A stretch of DNA of 64,000 nt from Osedax fenrisi (Eukaryota; Annelida; Polychaeta; Sabellida; Siboglinidae), in NCBI GenBank assembly GCA_964019155.1, contig OZ025242.1:85900533-85964532 (forward strand). Direction: 5' to 3'. Made by a program: the position numbers and the translations under genes. The notes under the pieces are model-generated. The model worked only from the letters and a program-made list of their open reading frames with translations. It was not told the DNA's origin and ran no database searches. Shown piece by piece: positions 11,116-22,631 of the stretch (its first letter is position 1; each line of letters starts with the position of its first letter).

Positions 11116-12530
11116 AACTCTTTCTAATCATCGTTCTATATCCAACCTTTCTTTCATATCTAAGACAATTGAAAGAATAATTGCTAAACAACTTAGAACA
11201 TACATCAATAATAACAACATATTGCATACATTACAAAGTGCTTATACAACGGACAAGAGTACTGAAACTTCACTACTCCATACTTTAAACGATATACTAC
11301 TATTTCCAAAAGATACTCCCACCATACTGATTCTACTCGACTTATCGTCGGCTTTCGATACGTTAGACCATAATATTCTTATTCGAAGATTATAGAACAT
11401 TGGTATTAACGATTCTGTAGTTTAGTTGGTTTATATCCTACCTAATTAACATATCCTTTTCTATATGTATAGATAACGCCATAACAGAACCCTGCCACAC
11501 AACTTATGGTGTACCCCAAGGTTCTGTTTTAGGTCCAATTATCTTTAATATATATATTTCCCCTTTACTTTACTCACTTGACGAATACCCTGATATACAC
11601 TTTCACTCATATGCGGATGACATACAGCTATAGTGTAATGTGCCTGACCCAATCAATAACATAAATATTGTAAATAAATGCATTAATGACATTAGTAAAT
11701 GGCTTTCAAATAACTCCCTACTATTGAATAACCTTAAAACAAAAACTTTATTAATAAATACATCCCCAGGACATCATTCCATACCACCTATTATTATCAA
11801 TAATCACATTATAGAATACTCTAACCAAGCTAAAAACCTCGGCCTCACACTTGACCAAAATCTGTATTATCTACCACATATAATTAATATATCGAAGTCA
11901 ATTAATTATACCTTACATACGATCCGACTTATTATACCTTCCATAACTACTGAACTTAACAAACTACTAGTTACTTCCTTAATACTGCCCAACTTGACTA
12001 CTGTAACTCTACTTTAAATTCTCTCCCACATAATATCAAAATGCTCACTAAATTACAATATAGAGCCATCAGAACCATTTTTAGGATAACAAAATACTCA
12101 CGACAACATATCACACCTTATATGAAATCTATTCACTGGGTACCCATCCCTTACCGCATACAATACAAATTACTCCTACTGACCCACCATGCCACCCATA
12201 ATAACAAACCTGACTATCTTACTGAACTACTTACGAACTACAAATCATCCCGGCCACAACGAACAATACATAAATACAAACTAAATATACCAATAACTTT
12301 ATCACTTAATAAAAAACAGGAATCTTCTTTTTCTATAATAGCACCTAAACTATGGAATTCCCTACCTCACTCAATTAGATATATAGTTTCTAACCACACC
12401 TTTAAAGTCTAATTGAAAATACATCTATTTAATTTAGCTTATAATAATTAATATATGATACACCGCCGAAAACTCATTACTGATGTTGATCGCAATATCT
12501 AAACAAATTGGTTACAAGGTTACAAGTGTA
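11116..12530 (+). pseudogene. CR1-like non-LTR element B, RT pseudogene
   Basis: This is a 5'-truncated reverse transcriptase. Motif A is LLDLSSAFDTLDHN at about 11332-11373. The GVPQGSVLGP region near 11508-11535 is out of frame, and SYADDIQL near 11608 is followed by a stop. The C-terminal part is split over frames 11640-12017 and 12041-12412. The 3' end is TTGGTTACAAGGTTACAAG, as in element A. The flanks carry similar GTGTACA-CAGTG-GGTGTACAG sequences (11084-11105 and 12528-12552), possibly a decayed target-site duplication. In unit 2 the element is split by an RTE insertion. Confidence 0.85.
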
Positions 12531-12787
12531 CAGCAGTGTGGTGTACAGTCAGTGCCGGTCAACTAGTAGTAACTCTAGTTGCACTCGCACTAGCTCTCTA
12601 CGTACTACATAAATAGCACTCGCTCGTTATATATCTAACAAGCTACACTGTAACTCGCACTAGCTCTCTATAGAGAGTCACTGTATACATAGATGTCCCG
12701 CGTTATACAACATTTACAGGCGCGTTTATTTCAGCACTCGCACCTCGAATAGCACTCGCACATCACACTATACCCAGTACTACGTGC
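12531..12787. other. Short non-coding spacer with internal repeat
   Basis: It contains two copies of the ACTCGCACTAGCTCTCTA motif (about 12583-12600 and 12655-12672) and related CACTCGC motifs. No gene seen. The unit 2 counterpart is 57564-57821. Confidence 0.6.
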
Positions 12788-13602
12788 TACCCCACACTAC
12801 CCCACACTACCCCACACTACCCCACACTACCCCACACTACCCCACACTACCCCACACTACCCCACACTACCCCACACTACCCCACACTACCCCACACTAC
12901 CCCACACTACCCCACACTACCCCACACTACCCCACACTACCCCACACTACCCCACACTACCCCACACTACCCCACACTACCCCACACTGCCCCACACTAC
13001 CCCACACTGCCCCACACTACCCCACACTACCCCACAATAACCCACACTGCCCCACACTACCCCACACTACCCCACACTACCCCACACTACCCCACACTAC
13101 CCCACACTACCCCACACTACCCCACACTACCCCACACTACCCCACACTACCCCACACTACCCCACACTGCCCCACACTACCCCACACTGCCCCACACTAC
13201 CCCACACTACCCCACAATAACCCACACTGCCCCACACTACCCCACACTACCCCACACTACCCCACACTACTCCACACTACCCCACACTACCCCCCACTAC
13301 CCCACACTACACACACTACCCCACACTGCCCCACACTACCCCACACTACCCCACACTACCCCACACTACCCCACACTGCCCCACACTACCCCACACTACC
13401 CCACACTACCCCACACTGCCCCACACTACCCCACACTGCCCCACACTACCCCACACTACCCCACACTACCCCACACTACCCCACACTGTCCCACACTACC
13501 CCACACTGCCCCACACTACCCCACACTACCCCACACTGCCCCACACTACCCCACACTGCCCCACACTACCCCACACTACCCCACACTGCCCCACACTACC
13601 CC
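12788..13602. repeat. 10-bp satellite (CCCCACACTA)n, block 1
   Basis: About 81 head-to-tail copies of CCCCACACTA with G variants (CCCCACACTG) and an AATA variant. Lines 12961-13080 and 13141-13260 are identical, giving a 180-bp higher-order period. Because the frame contains no stop, it yields an artefactual Pro/His/Tyr-rich ORF. The minus strand has G4 runs every 10 nt. Confidence 0.97.
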
Positions 13603-15376
13603 TTCTTTCAGTACTTCTTTAACTGAGATTTTATCCTTATTAAACTCTGTTAAATCTACTTCCTCTGTAGAACCTATCCCATTATCAGTTTTTAAAAAAT
13701 CATCACATTTTATTTCAAATCAACTACTATCTATCTATTCGCACTCTTTAATATATGGTATATTTCCGGCATCTTTTAAACGATCTCATATAAAACCTAT
13801 CCTTAAAAAGAATAATCTTGATACATCAGTCTTAACTAATTTTAGACCAATTTCTCAACTTTCTATTATGAGTAAGATTCTCGAAAGAATTGTTTCTAAG
13901 CAAATTTTTAATTACCTTTCTGTCAATAATATCCTTGACCCTCATCAGAGTGCTTTCAAGAAACACCATTCAACTGAAACTGCACTAACATCTGTTCTAA
14001 ATGACTTACTTACTACTCTTGATGATAACCAATGCATACAGATGGTTCTTTTAGACCTGTCATCTGCTTTCGATACTATTAACCATGATATACTTATAAA
14101 TAGGCTATATTATTTAGGTATATCTGATGCTCCCCTACTTTGGTTTAAATCTTATCTTTCAAATCGTTCCTCCTCTGTACAAATTGGTGAATCGCTATCT
14201 TCACCTATACCCGTTACTTGTGGTGTACCACAGGGATCGGTGCTTGGTCCTTTACTTTTTACTCTATATATTCTTCCACTATCTAAACTAATTCAATCCT
14301 TTCCTGACATATCTTATCATATTTATGCTGATGATATTCAGCTTTATCTAAAATTACCTATTAACTCCAGTCCTGACTCTAATTTATCTCTTTCAAATTG
14401 CATTAGACATATTAACTTTTGGCTACTATCAAATTTTCTTCTATTAAATGAAACTAAGACTGAACTCATAAATATTTCTCATTCTCAATCCACATTTCCT
14501 CCTCTGTCTGTAAATAATTCTTTAATTCAACCTAAACCTTTCATTAAAAATCTCGGCTTTATCTTTGACACTAATCTTAATAATGACAGGCATATATCTA
14601 ATATATGTAAAATATCTAATTTACATATATATAAAATTCGCTCTATTAGAAAATTTATAACTAAAAAATCGTGTTCTATTCTAATAAACTCTCTTATTTT
14701 TTCTCGTCTCGACTATGTAACTCTCTTCTCTGCTCTCTTCCTTCTATATCGATATCTAAAATTGATCGTATTATTCGTGCTTCTACTAGACTTACTTTTA
14801 ATTTATCTTATTCTGATTATACTACCTCTGTCTCTTCACTTATGTCCTCACTTAAATGGTTAACTTTTAAAAATCGTTGCCTATTTAAACTTCTATGCCT
14901 CACTCACAAATTATTACTTACGCACCAACCAATTTACCTGTATAACCTATTAGATCCTATTAATCCGCTTAACTCACTTAGGTCTACTAGAACCATTCGA
15001 CTAAAAACGCATCCTTACAAAAAAAAGATATTTGGTGGTAGATCGTTTAAATGCATGTCCCCTATTAATTGGAATTCCATTCCAATTAATATAAGGAATA
15101 TCAATAATCACGCCACCTTTAAAACTCGACTAAAATTATTGTTATTACGTAGGCAGCACTGAATGCTATTATAAATCTAAATTATGACTATTATTATTTT
15201 ATTATTTCATTATCGTTTCTTGTTCTCGTTTGTTTATTATTATATATATTTATATTTATACTCATCCATAGCAACTGTTTTGCTGAATATCTGTATATTG
15301 TCTATACACTTTTGAGATATGTTTTTATATATTTAAGTGTTTAAATAAACCATTACAATTACAATTACAATTACAC
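13603..15376 (+). mobile_element. CR1/L2-like non-LTR element C (5'-truncated)
   Basis: A reverse transcriptase-bearing element embedded in the satellite. It lacks ORF1 and endonuclease. The 3' UTR ends in an ATTACA repeat tail (about 15355-15376) and abuts satellite. The unit 2 copy (58601-60113) lacks the first roughly 260 bp. Confidence 0.88.
13604..15162 (+). pseudogene. Reverse transcriptase of element C, one frameshift
   Basis: The frame is open from about 13604 with FRPISQLS (near 13841) and LERIVSKQIFNYL; an internal ATG lies at 13868. Catalytic motifs are intact: LLDLSSAFDTINHD (about 14048-14089), CGVPQGSVLGPLLF (about 14219-14260) and IYADDIQLY (about 14320-14346). Loss of one C after 14715 (GACTATGTAACT versus GACTACTGTAACT in unit 2) shifts the frame; the rest continues in the frame of 14671-15162 (KWLTFKNRCLFKLLC). 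RT would copy the element RNA at the target site. Unit 2 has the correct frame here but a nonsense mutation elsewhere. Confidence 0.9.
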
Positions 15377-15774
15377 TAACCCACACTACCCCACACTACC
15401 CAACACTACCCCACACTACCCCACACTACCCCACAATAACCCACACTGCCCCACACTACCCCACACTACCCCACAATAACCCACACTGCCCCACACTGCC
15501 CCACACTACCCCACACTGCCCCACACTGCCCCACACTACCCCACACTACCCCACACTGCCCCACACTGCCCCACACTACCCCACACTACCCCACACTATC
15601 CCACACTACCCCACACTGCCCCAGACTACCCACACTACCCCACACTGCCCCACACTACCCCACACTACCCCACACTGCCCCACACTACCACACACTACCC
15701 CACACTGCCCCACACTACTCAACACTACCCCACACTACCCCACACTACCCACACTACCCCACACTGCCCCTCAC
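15377..15774. repeat. 10-bp satellite (CCCCACACTA)n, block 2
   Basis: About 40 copies with more variants (CCCAACACT, CCACACACTA, 9-bp CCCACACTA units). It sits between elements C and D and is probably the left part of one satellite block split by the insertion of D. Confidence 0.95.
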
Positions 15775-16383
15775 TTTGTTTACATAGCAACCAATATATA
15801 GACGTGTTTTTAACAGCTTAGCTTTTAAATATCTTTTAATTGTATTATTATTATAAAGATAAGTACGTATTCATTTATTTTTTATATTATCTATTATATT
15901 AATATTATTTACATATTAATATACAACTTGTTTGAAATATATAATAGTTGTATTTAAATTATAATCATTTCTTATTCAGATATAATTATATTTAGGATTT
16001 TTTTTCATTTTTAACAACAAAACAAAATTTAATAAAAAATAAAAAATAATTACAAAGATCATAGAATTATATATTTTTTAATTTGATATAATTCAGATAT
16101 ATATCATATACTGTTTATGTATATTTATAATTAGATCTATTATTTATTCGTATCAAATTGATAAATTATTGTTATCATAATATCTAAATTTGATATACTC
16201 CTGTGGATCTCCCGTGGGAATTTACTTTTGGTAGTTGGATCTGCCAAACTTTATTTGAGGTTAGCTACCATTTATCACTTACATAGTATCATACTATGTA
16301 ACATAGTCTGCTGTTTTGCCTATATTACTACAGATCATAAAAGCATCGATAACGACCTGAGAAATGAGTAACCTAATAAGAAC

Positions 16384-17475
16384 ATGGATTCAAAATGCAT
16401 TCACTGCAACACATCGACTACAGCTGAAGCATCACATGCCGAGGGACACGTCGTATGCAGATGTACAGCTACAATCCACTATAGATGTCTTTATCCGGCG
16501 AAAGAAATATCGATGCAATGGGGTAATAAAAACTCACCTTCAAAACTATTAATAGCATTTATGCAATCAATAGCCTTTAAATATACATGCCCTACCTGCC
16601 GTACTACTAATAATACACCCATACCAACTACTAATACTATACCCACACTAACTATTAATACTACACCCATACCAACTACTAATACTACACCCATGACAAC
16701 TAATAATACTACACTCATACCTACTACTAACCATAATATAACGACTACATCTACTGCGTCTAATAACATAACCATTGAAAATAAACTAAATGATATACTG
16801 AAAATACTAGACATACATACTACTCAGATTAACAATATCAAAAAACGGAATACTACAACACCAACAAAACTAACGAATAAGACACTCACTACCTCATATG
16901 CACAAGCTGCCAATACACCTACTACTAACCATACTAATACCGACATAAGATTAATTACCGATACTGATATCAACTATACTGCTACTATTGAAAATATAGC
17001 TAAAGATAATCGTAATCTAAACTATATAAAGAAATTTATTTCTAATTTTAATATAAACCCCTCTTCGATATCTAAAGTTATATTTAAAAATAGTTATTGT
17101 TTTATATCATTTACTACTCTCTATGCTAAAGATTCTTTTATCTCACTCAACCCATTACTGAAAACTACTGACTATAACCGACTTTTCCTACATAACTATC
17201 TATCACCCGAAATAATACGACGAAAACATATATATTTTCACGCTATAAAAGCTAATCTAATTAAGGGATATAAATGCTCATTGAACTTAAAGACAAACAC
17301 ATACGAACTCAGACAAAAAATAGATAATAATAAGGTTAACTGGAAAACAAAACCACTAAATGTTCCAAATGAATTATTTACTGATTGGACAACTTCTTTT
17401 ACAAACTATATTAATAATAAGGATGAACTAACCTCCACTACGGATGAATTAACTTCCACGAATAAGCATACATGA
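16384..17475 (+). CDS. ORF1 protein of element D with PHD-type zinc finger
   Basis: 363 aa. The N-terminus has a C4HC3 pattern: C5-x2-C8, C25-x-C27, H32-x2-C35, C69-x2-C72, with spacing typical of PHD fingers known in CR1/L2 ORF1 proteins. Next comes a Thr/Asn/Pro-rich linker (about residues 74-125), a helical stretch (IENKLNDILKILDIHTTQI), then a C-terminal region (about 190-340) resembling ORF1 of element A. The expected role is binding element RNA in the ribonucleoprotein particle. An ATG at 16364 is in another frame; 16384 fits the finger. It ends at TGA 17473-17475, in frame with ORF2. Confidence 0.85.
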   Translation: MDSKCIHCNTSTTAEASHAEGHVVCRCTATIHYRCLYPAKEISMQWGNKNSPSKLLIAFMQSIAFKYTCPTCRTTNNTPIPTTNTIPTLTINTTPIPTTNTTPMTTNNTTLIPTTNHNITTTSTASNNITIENKLNDILKILDIHTTQINNIKKRNTTTPTKLTNKTLTTSYAQAANTPTTNHTNTDIRLITDTDINYTATIENIAKDNRNLNYIKKFISNFNINPSSISKVIFKNSYCFISFTTLYAKDSFISLNPLLKTTDYNRLFLHNYLSPEIIRRKHIYFHAIKANLIKGYKCSLNLKTNTYELRQKIDNNKVNWKTKPLNVPNELFTDWTTSFTNYINNKDELTSTTDELTSTNKHT

Positions 17476-20274
17476 CTAAACAACAGCATAAACTACTTAT
17501 CTCTTACTTTAATAAATGCCAGATCTTTAACTGCTAACATTGATATTATTACTAACTTTATTATGGAATATCGCTTTTCGATTATAGCAATTACAGAGTC
17601 TTGGCTAAAAAATGTAGACACCGTCATTCCTGCTGGTCTTAAAAGCCTTGGATACTCGTTTATACAAAAGTGTAGATCAGATGGTAGAAATGGAGGAGGA
17701 ATAGCTTTGTTAGTAAAAAATCACATCACAATTATTCCTCAGCCCGAGATTTGTACATCAAACTGCGACTTTCTTTTTACTAAACTGAAAATAAAAAATA
17801 ATATAATTCCGATCCTACTAGTATACAGACCACCAAATAACTGCCATACAACTTTTGCTTTAGAATTTACAAACTTTATACATGAACATAACTATGACAA
17901 CCTGGTCATTCTAGGAGATTTCAACTTCCACTATGACTCTGACAAACTACACCACCAAGACTTTAAACGACTTTGTAACGACCTGAATTTAACTCAACAC
18001 GTTAATTTTGCAACTCATACCCACGGACATATACTAGACCTGATACTTACATACAACCATTCTAATATACTAATACATAAACCAACACGCTCTACATTAC
18101 TCACTGACCATTACGCAATAAACTCTCAACTTAATATACTGAACTCCTCACCTAGACAGACCCTACTTACTTACAGGTGTATCAGGAAAATAAATATTGA
18201 TGAATTTTCATCTGATTTTATCTCTATGATAAATAAAACCCAAATTACAGTACTCAACTTAAACACTATACTTAAACAACTATTAAATCAACATGCACCA
18301 CTGAAAACAAACTACTTAACTATACATAACGAAACTCCATGGTTTAACTCCAAATTAAATAAATTAAAAGTTTTATTTAGAAAATCATGTAGACTTTTTA
18401 CGAAATCACCATCACACTCAAATCTAATTGACCTACGAAAAAATAGATATATATACAGGAATGAACTGAAATCTACAAAAACAGACTACTTTACTAACAA
18501 AATTAACGATTGTTCACACGACTATAAACGACTCTACTCAATAACTAAGACCCTCTTAGGAAATAATAAAAATTCTACGCTCCCACATTTTCCCGATGAT
18601 CAACTATGTAAGAAATTTGCAGAATATTTTAAAGACAAAATTAACACCATTTGTAATAGACTCTCTTGTACATTTGACCCTCTTTATAATGCACCCCAAA
18701 TATTACCATGCACTTCGACACTAACACATTTTACTGTACCTACTAATACTGCAATCTACAATTATATTGTCACTGCTAGATGCTCTTCACCACACGACCC
18801 AATTCCTCTATACTTAATAAAAAAACTAGCATCAACTCTGACTTTGACTTACAAAAATATAATTGATGACTCACTTCTAACAGGAACTATTCCAAATTTA
18901 CTAAAAAACGCAATAATTACGCCAATAATAAAAAAAACTAATCTTGACTCTTCTGAATTCTCAAATTACAGACCTATATCTCAACTACCTCTACTAACTA
19001 AAATTCTTGAAAAAACTGTTTATACTCAACTTTCACACTACTTAACTGAAAATATGTTGCTGGACATACGACAAAATGCATTCCGTAAACTACATAGTAC
19101 TGGAACTACCGTACTCTCTCTTTTTGACGACTTATATAACTCACTAGACACTGGACAACCAATACAGCTAATACTACTTGACTTATCCTCTGCATTCGAC
19201 ACCCTTAGACATGACATACTGCTAGAAAGACTTAGAAACATAGGAATTCAAGATGTAACTATGGAATGGTTTTCTAATTTTATTAAAGATAGAAATTATT
19301 CCATTAAAATAAGAAATAATTACTCTAAATCATATACCATCGATCACGGTGTTCCTCAAGATTCAATACTTTCCCCAATTCTCTTCTCTATATATCTTAT
19401 TCCATTACAAACAATTATGAAACGTTATCCATATATTACTTACAACTTATACGCAGACGACATAGAACTACACGCAACGATAACAAACTCTACCCAACTA
19501 CAAGACTGTTTAAATGAACTACAAAACTGGCTAACAAATAATAACCTACTACTAAACCACAATAAAACTGAACTATTAAATATAACTAATGACCCAAATA
19601 CTTACTTCCCTGACATTATTATTAATCAACACAAAATCATTCCCACCAATTCTGTTAAATACTTAGGCGTCAACTTCAATAATAAACTTAATCTAGATAA
19701 ACATTACAGCTTACTTACTCAATCTACGACTGCACAGCTATTCAATATTAAAAAAATACGACCATACTTAAATAGAAATACTACAAAACTACTGACTCAG
19801 ACTCTCATACTTTCAAGACTACAATACTGCAACTCACTATTCACAGGAACTGAAAAACTGAAAATAGACAAACTAGACAAAATAATTAACCGCTCAATTA
19901 GAAATATATACCGACTACAGAAGACTGACTATACAACTAGCATTACTGACTTACGTAAAAAACTTAACTGGCTAAACACTGAAGACTCTATCAACTACAA
20001 AATACTTACAATACTTAAAAAGACTATTACTTATAACTTACCCTATAATTTACGAAACAAAATAAAACATAAACCAAACACTAGACTTTTACGTAATAAC
20101 AATTCCACTATACTACACCAACCTATTACCCATTGCATCAAATACGAAAGAAGAAAATTCAGCTCTTCATCAACAATTAGATGGAATAAACTACCCCCGC
20201 AACTTAGAAATCAAAATATATCAATTAATATCTTTAAAAAGAAATTAAAAAAATGTCTTATCGACAAACATTGA
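17476..20274 (+). CDS. ORF2 of element D: endonuclease plus reverse transcriptase
   Basis: The frame is open from the codon after the ORF1 TGA to 20274 (932 codons). The first ATG is at 17563, but the catalytic-Asn motif LINARSL lies upstream at about 17506-17526, so ATG initiation would lose part of the endonuclease. Endonuclease motifs: ITESWL, GGGIAL, VYRPPN, LGDFNFHYDS and TDHYAINS. RT motifs: NYRPISQL, LLDLSSAFDTLRHD (near 19170), HGVPQDSILSP (near 19345) and LYADDIELHA (near 19447). In motif B the usual Gly after GVPQ is Asp, which may weaken activity. The C-terminal domain runs to about 20270. Its product performs target-primed reverse transcription. Confidence 0.9.
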   Translation, partial: LNNSINYLSLTLINARSLTANIDIITNFIMEYRFSIIAITESWLKNVDTVIPAGLKSLGYSFIQKCRSDGRNGGGIALLVKNHITIIPQPEICTSNCDFLFTKLKIKNNIIPILLVYRPPNNCHTTFALEFTNFIHEHNYDNLVILGDFNFHYDSDKLHHQDFKRLCNDLNLTQHVNFATHTHGHILDLILTYNHSNILIHKPTRSTLLTDHYAINSQLNILNSSPRQTLLTYRCIRKINIDEFSSDFISMINKTQITVLNLNTILKQLLNQHAPLKTNYLTIHNETPWFNSKLNKLKVLFRKSCRLFTKSPSHSNLIDLRKNRYIYRNELKSTKTDYFTNKINDCSHDYKRLYSITKTLLGNNKNSTLPHFPDDQLCKKFAEYFKDKINTICNRLSCTFDPLYNAPQILPCTSTLTHFTVPTNTAIYNYIVTARCSSPHDPIPLYLIKKLASTLTLTYKNIIDDSLLTGTIPNLLKNAIITPIIKKTNLDSSEFSNYRPISQLPLLTKILEKTVYTQLSHYLTENMLLDIRQNAFRKLHSTGTTVLSLFDDLYNSLDTGQPIQLILLDLSSAFDTLRHDILLERLRNIGIQDVTMEWFSNFIKDRNYSIKIRNNYSKSYTIDHGVPQDSILSPILFSIYLIPLQTIMKRYPYITYNLYADDIELHATITNSTQLQDCLNELQNWLTNNNLLLNHNKTELLNITNDPNTYFPDIIINQHKIIPTNSVKYLGVNFNNKLNLDKHYSLLTQSTTAQLFNIKKIRPYLNRNTTKLLTQTLILSRLQYCNSLFTGTEKLKIDKLDKIINRSIRNIYRLQKTDYTTSITDLRKKLNWLNTEDSINYKILTILKKTITYNLPYNLRNKIKHKPNTRLLRNNNSTILHQPITHCIKYERRKFSSSSTIRWNKLPPQLRNQNISINIFKKKLKKCLIDKH

Positions 20275-20452
20275 TATTCGTTTATTCATAATATTATCGT
20301 GCGAATTATATATATATATATAATATTATATATATATAATGTATACATTCGCTATTTTTATCTATATGTGATATATATTGTTAGATACACATTATAGAAT
20401 TATAATTATTAATGATGTGCTTATAATAAATACTTAAACAACAACAACAACA

Positions 20453-22345
20453 CTACCCCACACTACCCCACACTACCCCACACTACTCCACACTACCCCT
20501 CACTACCCCACACTACCCACACTGCCCCACACTACCCCACACTGCCCCACACTACTCCACACTACCCCACACTACCCCACACTGCCCACACTACCCCACA
20601 CTGCCCCACACTACTCACACTACCCCACAATACCCCATACTACCCCACACTGCCCCAAACTACCCCACACTACCCCACACTACCCCACACTACCCACACT
20701 GCCCCACACTACCCCACACTACCCCACACTGCCCCACACTACCCCACACTACCCCACACTGCCTCACACTACCCCACACTACCCCACACTACCCCACACT
20801 ACCCCACACTACCCCACACTGCCCCACACTACCCCACACTGCCCCACACTACCCCACACTACCCCACACTACCCCACACTGCCCCACACTACCCCACACT
20901 ACCCCACACTGCCCCACACTACCCCGAACTGCTGCACACTACCCCACACTACCCCACACTACCCACACTACCCCACACTACCCCACACTACCCCACACTA
21001 CCCCACACTACCCCACACTGCCCCACACTACCACACACTACCCCACACTGCCCCACACTACCCCATACTACCCCACACTACCCCACACTACCCCACACTG
21101 CTGCACACTACCCCACACTGCTGCACACTACCCCACACTGCTGCACACTACCCCACACTGCCCCACACTACCCCACACTGCCCCACACTACTCCACACTA
21201 CCCCACACTGCCACACACTACCCCACACTACCCCACACTACCCCACACTACCCCACACTGCCCCACACTACCACACACTACCCCACACTGCCCCACACTA
21301 CCCCATACTACCCCACACTACCCCACACTACCCCACACTGCCCCACACTACCCCACACAACCCCACACTACCCCACACTGCCCCACACTACCCCACACTG
21401 CCCTACACTACTCCACACTACCCCACACTACCCCACACTACCCCACACTACTCCACACTACCCCACACTGCCACACACTACCCCACACTACCCCACACTA
21501 CCCCACACTACCCCACACTGCCACACACTACCCCACACTACCCCACACTACCCCACACTACCCCACACTACTCCACACTACCCACACTACCCCACACTAC
21601 CCCACACTGCCCCACACTACCCCACACTACCCCACACTACCCCACACTACCCCACACTGCCCCACACTACCCCACACAACCCCACACTACCCCACACTGC
21701 CCCACACTACCCCACACTGCCCTACACTACTCCACACTACCCCACACTACCCCACACTACCCCACACTACCCCACACTACCACACACTACCCCACACTGC
21801 CCCACATTACTCCACACTACCCCACACTACCCCACACTACCCCACACTGCTGCACACTACCCCACACTGCTGCACACTACCCCACACTACCCCACACTAC
21901 CCCACACTACCCCACACTACCCCACACTACCCCACACTGCCCCACACTACCACACACTACCCCACACTGCCCCACACTACCCCATACTACCCCACACTAC
22001 CCCACACTACCCCACACTGCTGCACACTACCCCACACTGCTGCACACTACCCCACACTGCCCCACACTACCCCACACTGCCCCACACTACTCCACACTAC
22101 CCCACACTGCCCCACACTACCCCACACTACCACACACTACCCCACACTGCCCCACACTACCCCACACTACCCCACACTACCCCACACTACCCCACACTAC
22201 CCCACACTACCCCACACTACCCCACACTACCCCACACTACCCCACACTATCCCACACTGCCCCACACTACCCCACACTACCCCACACTACCCCACACTAC
22301 CCCACACTACCCCACACTACCCCACACTACCCCACACTGCCCACC
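20453..22345. repeat. 10-bp satellite (CCCCACACTA)n, block 3
   Basis: About 1.9 kb of the same monomer, with variants CCCCACACTG, CTGCACACTA, CCACACACTA and CCCCATACTA. Variant strings recur with a 240-bp offset (21001-21100 and 21241-21340) and again near 21920, showing higher-order amplification. It ends about 8 bp before the acceptor of kelch exon K1. The unit 2 block is only about 0.46 kb. Confidence 0.96.
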
Positions 22346-22353
22346 GTACACAG

Positions 22354-22457
22354 TGCGGTGAGGACATACGTACCGGCTATGGAGTGCATTCTGATCTTTA
22401 ACCTGGACTCTGGTACGGAGTGTGTGCACTATTTACTGGTGGACAGGAAGCAGCACG
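22354..22457 (+). CDS. Kelch-domain exon K1 (predicted)
   Basis: The acceptor is GTACACAG before 22354 and the donor is G|GTCAGT after 22457. It enters with 1 nt of a split codon and leaves with 1 nt (phase 2 in, phase 1 out). It reads AMECILIFNLDSGTECV and YLLVDRKQH, with IFNLDSGTE resembling the outer strand of a kelch blade. Joined to K2 it leads into HGGATYRN and LYVLGG. Compared with unit 2, four changes are synonymous and one codon is Val/Thr, the pattern of a coding exon. If unspliced, the frame would stop at TAG 22473. Confidence 0.65.
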
Positions 22458-22477
22458 GTCAGTCGCGTCTATAGATG

Positions 22478-22519
22478 ATATAGAGAGAGAGGGAGATAGA
22501 TAGGGAGAGAGAGATAGAT

Positions 22520-22578
<59 letters not shown>

Positions 22579-22631
22579 TATAGATAAGGATATAGAGAGA
22601 GGGAGATAGAGAAAGAGGGAGAGAGACACAC
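22478..22631. repeat. GA-rich microsatellite
   Basis: Imperfect GAGAGA/GGGAGATAGATA repeats directly after exon K1. Unit 2 has a shorter, rearranged version at 60720-60838. Opposite-strand Ser-Leu ORFs here are repeat artefacts. Confidence 0.9.

Larger units (their letters stand above)
15775..20452 (+). mobile_element. Full-length CR1-like non-LTR retrotransposon D
   Basis: An apparently complete element of about 4.7 kb lies between satellite blocks. It has an AT-rich 5' UTR of about 600 bp, ORF1 with a PHD-type finger, ORF2 with endonuclease and RT in the same frame after one TGA, a short 3' UTR and an AAC-repeat tail (AAACAACAACAACAA). It is absent from unit 2. No frameshift is seen, so it may be young. 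The satellite on both sides hides any target-site duplication. Confidence 0.88.

Noticed and set aside
12784..13626. 280-aa Pro/His/Thr/Tyr-rich ORF
   Set aside because: It is a stop-free translation of the 10-bp satellite; the similar frames at 57756-58492 have the same cause.
20453..22345. CRISPR array or telomeric repeat
   Set aside because: Contiguous 10-bp monomers without spacers, in a eukaryotic setting; the unit is not a known telomere repeat.
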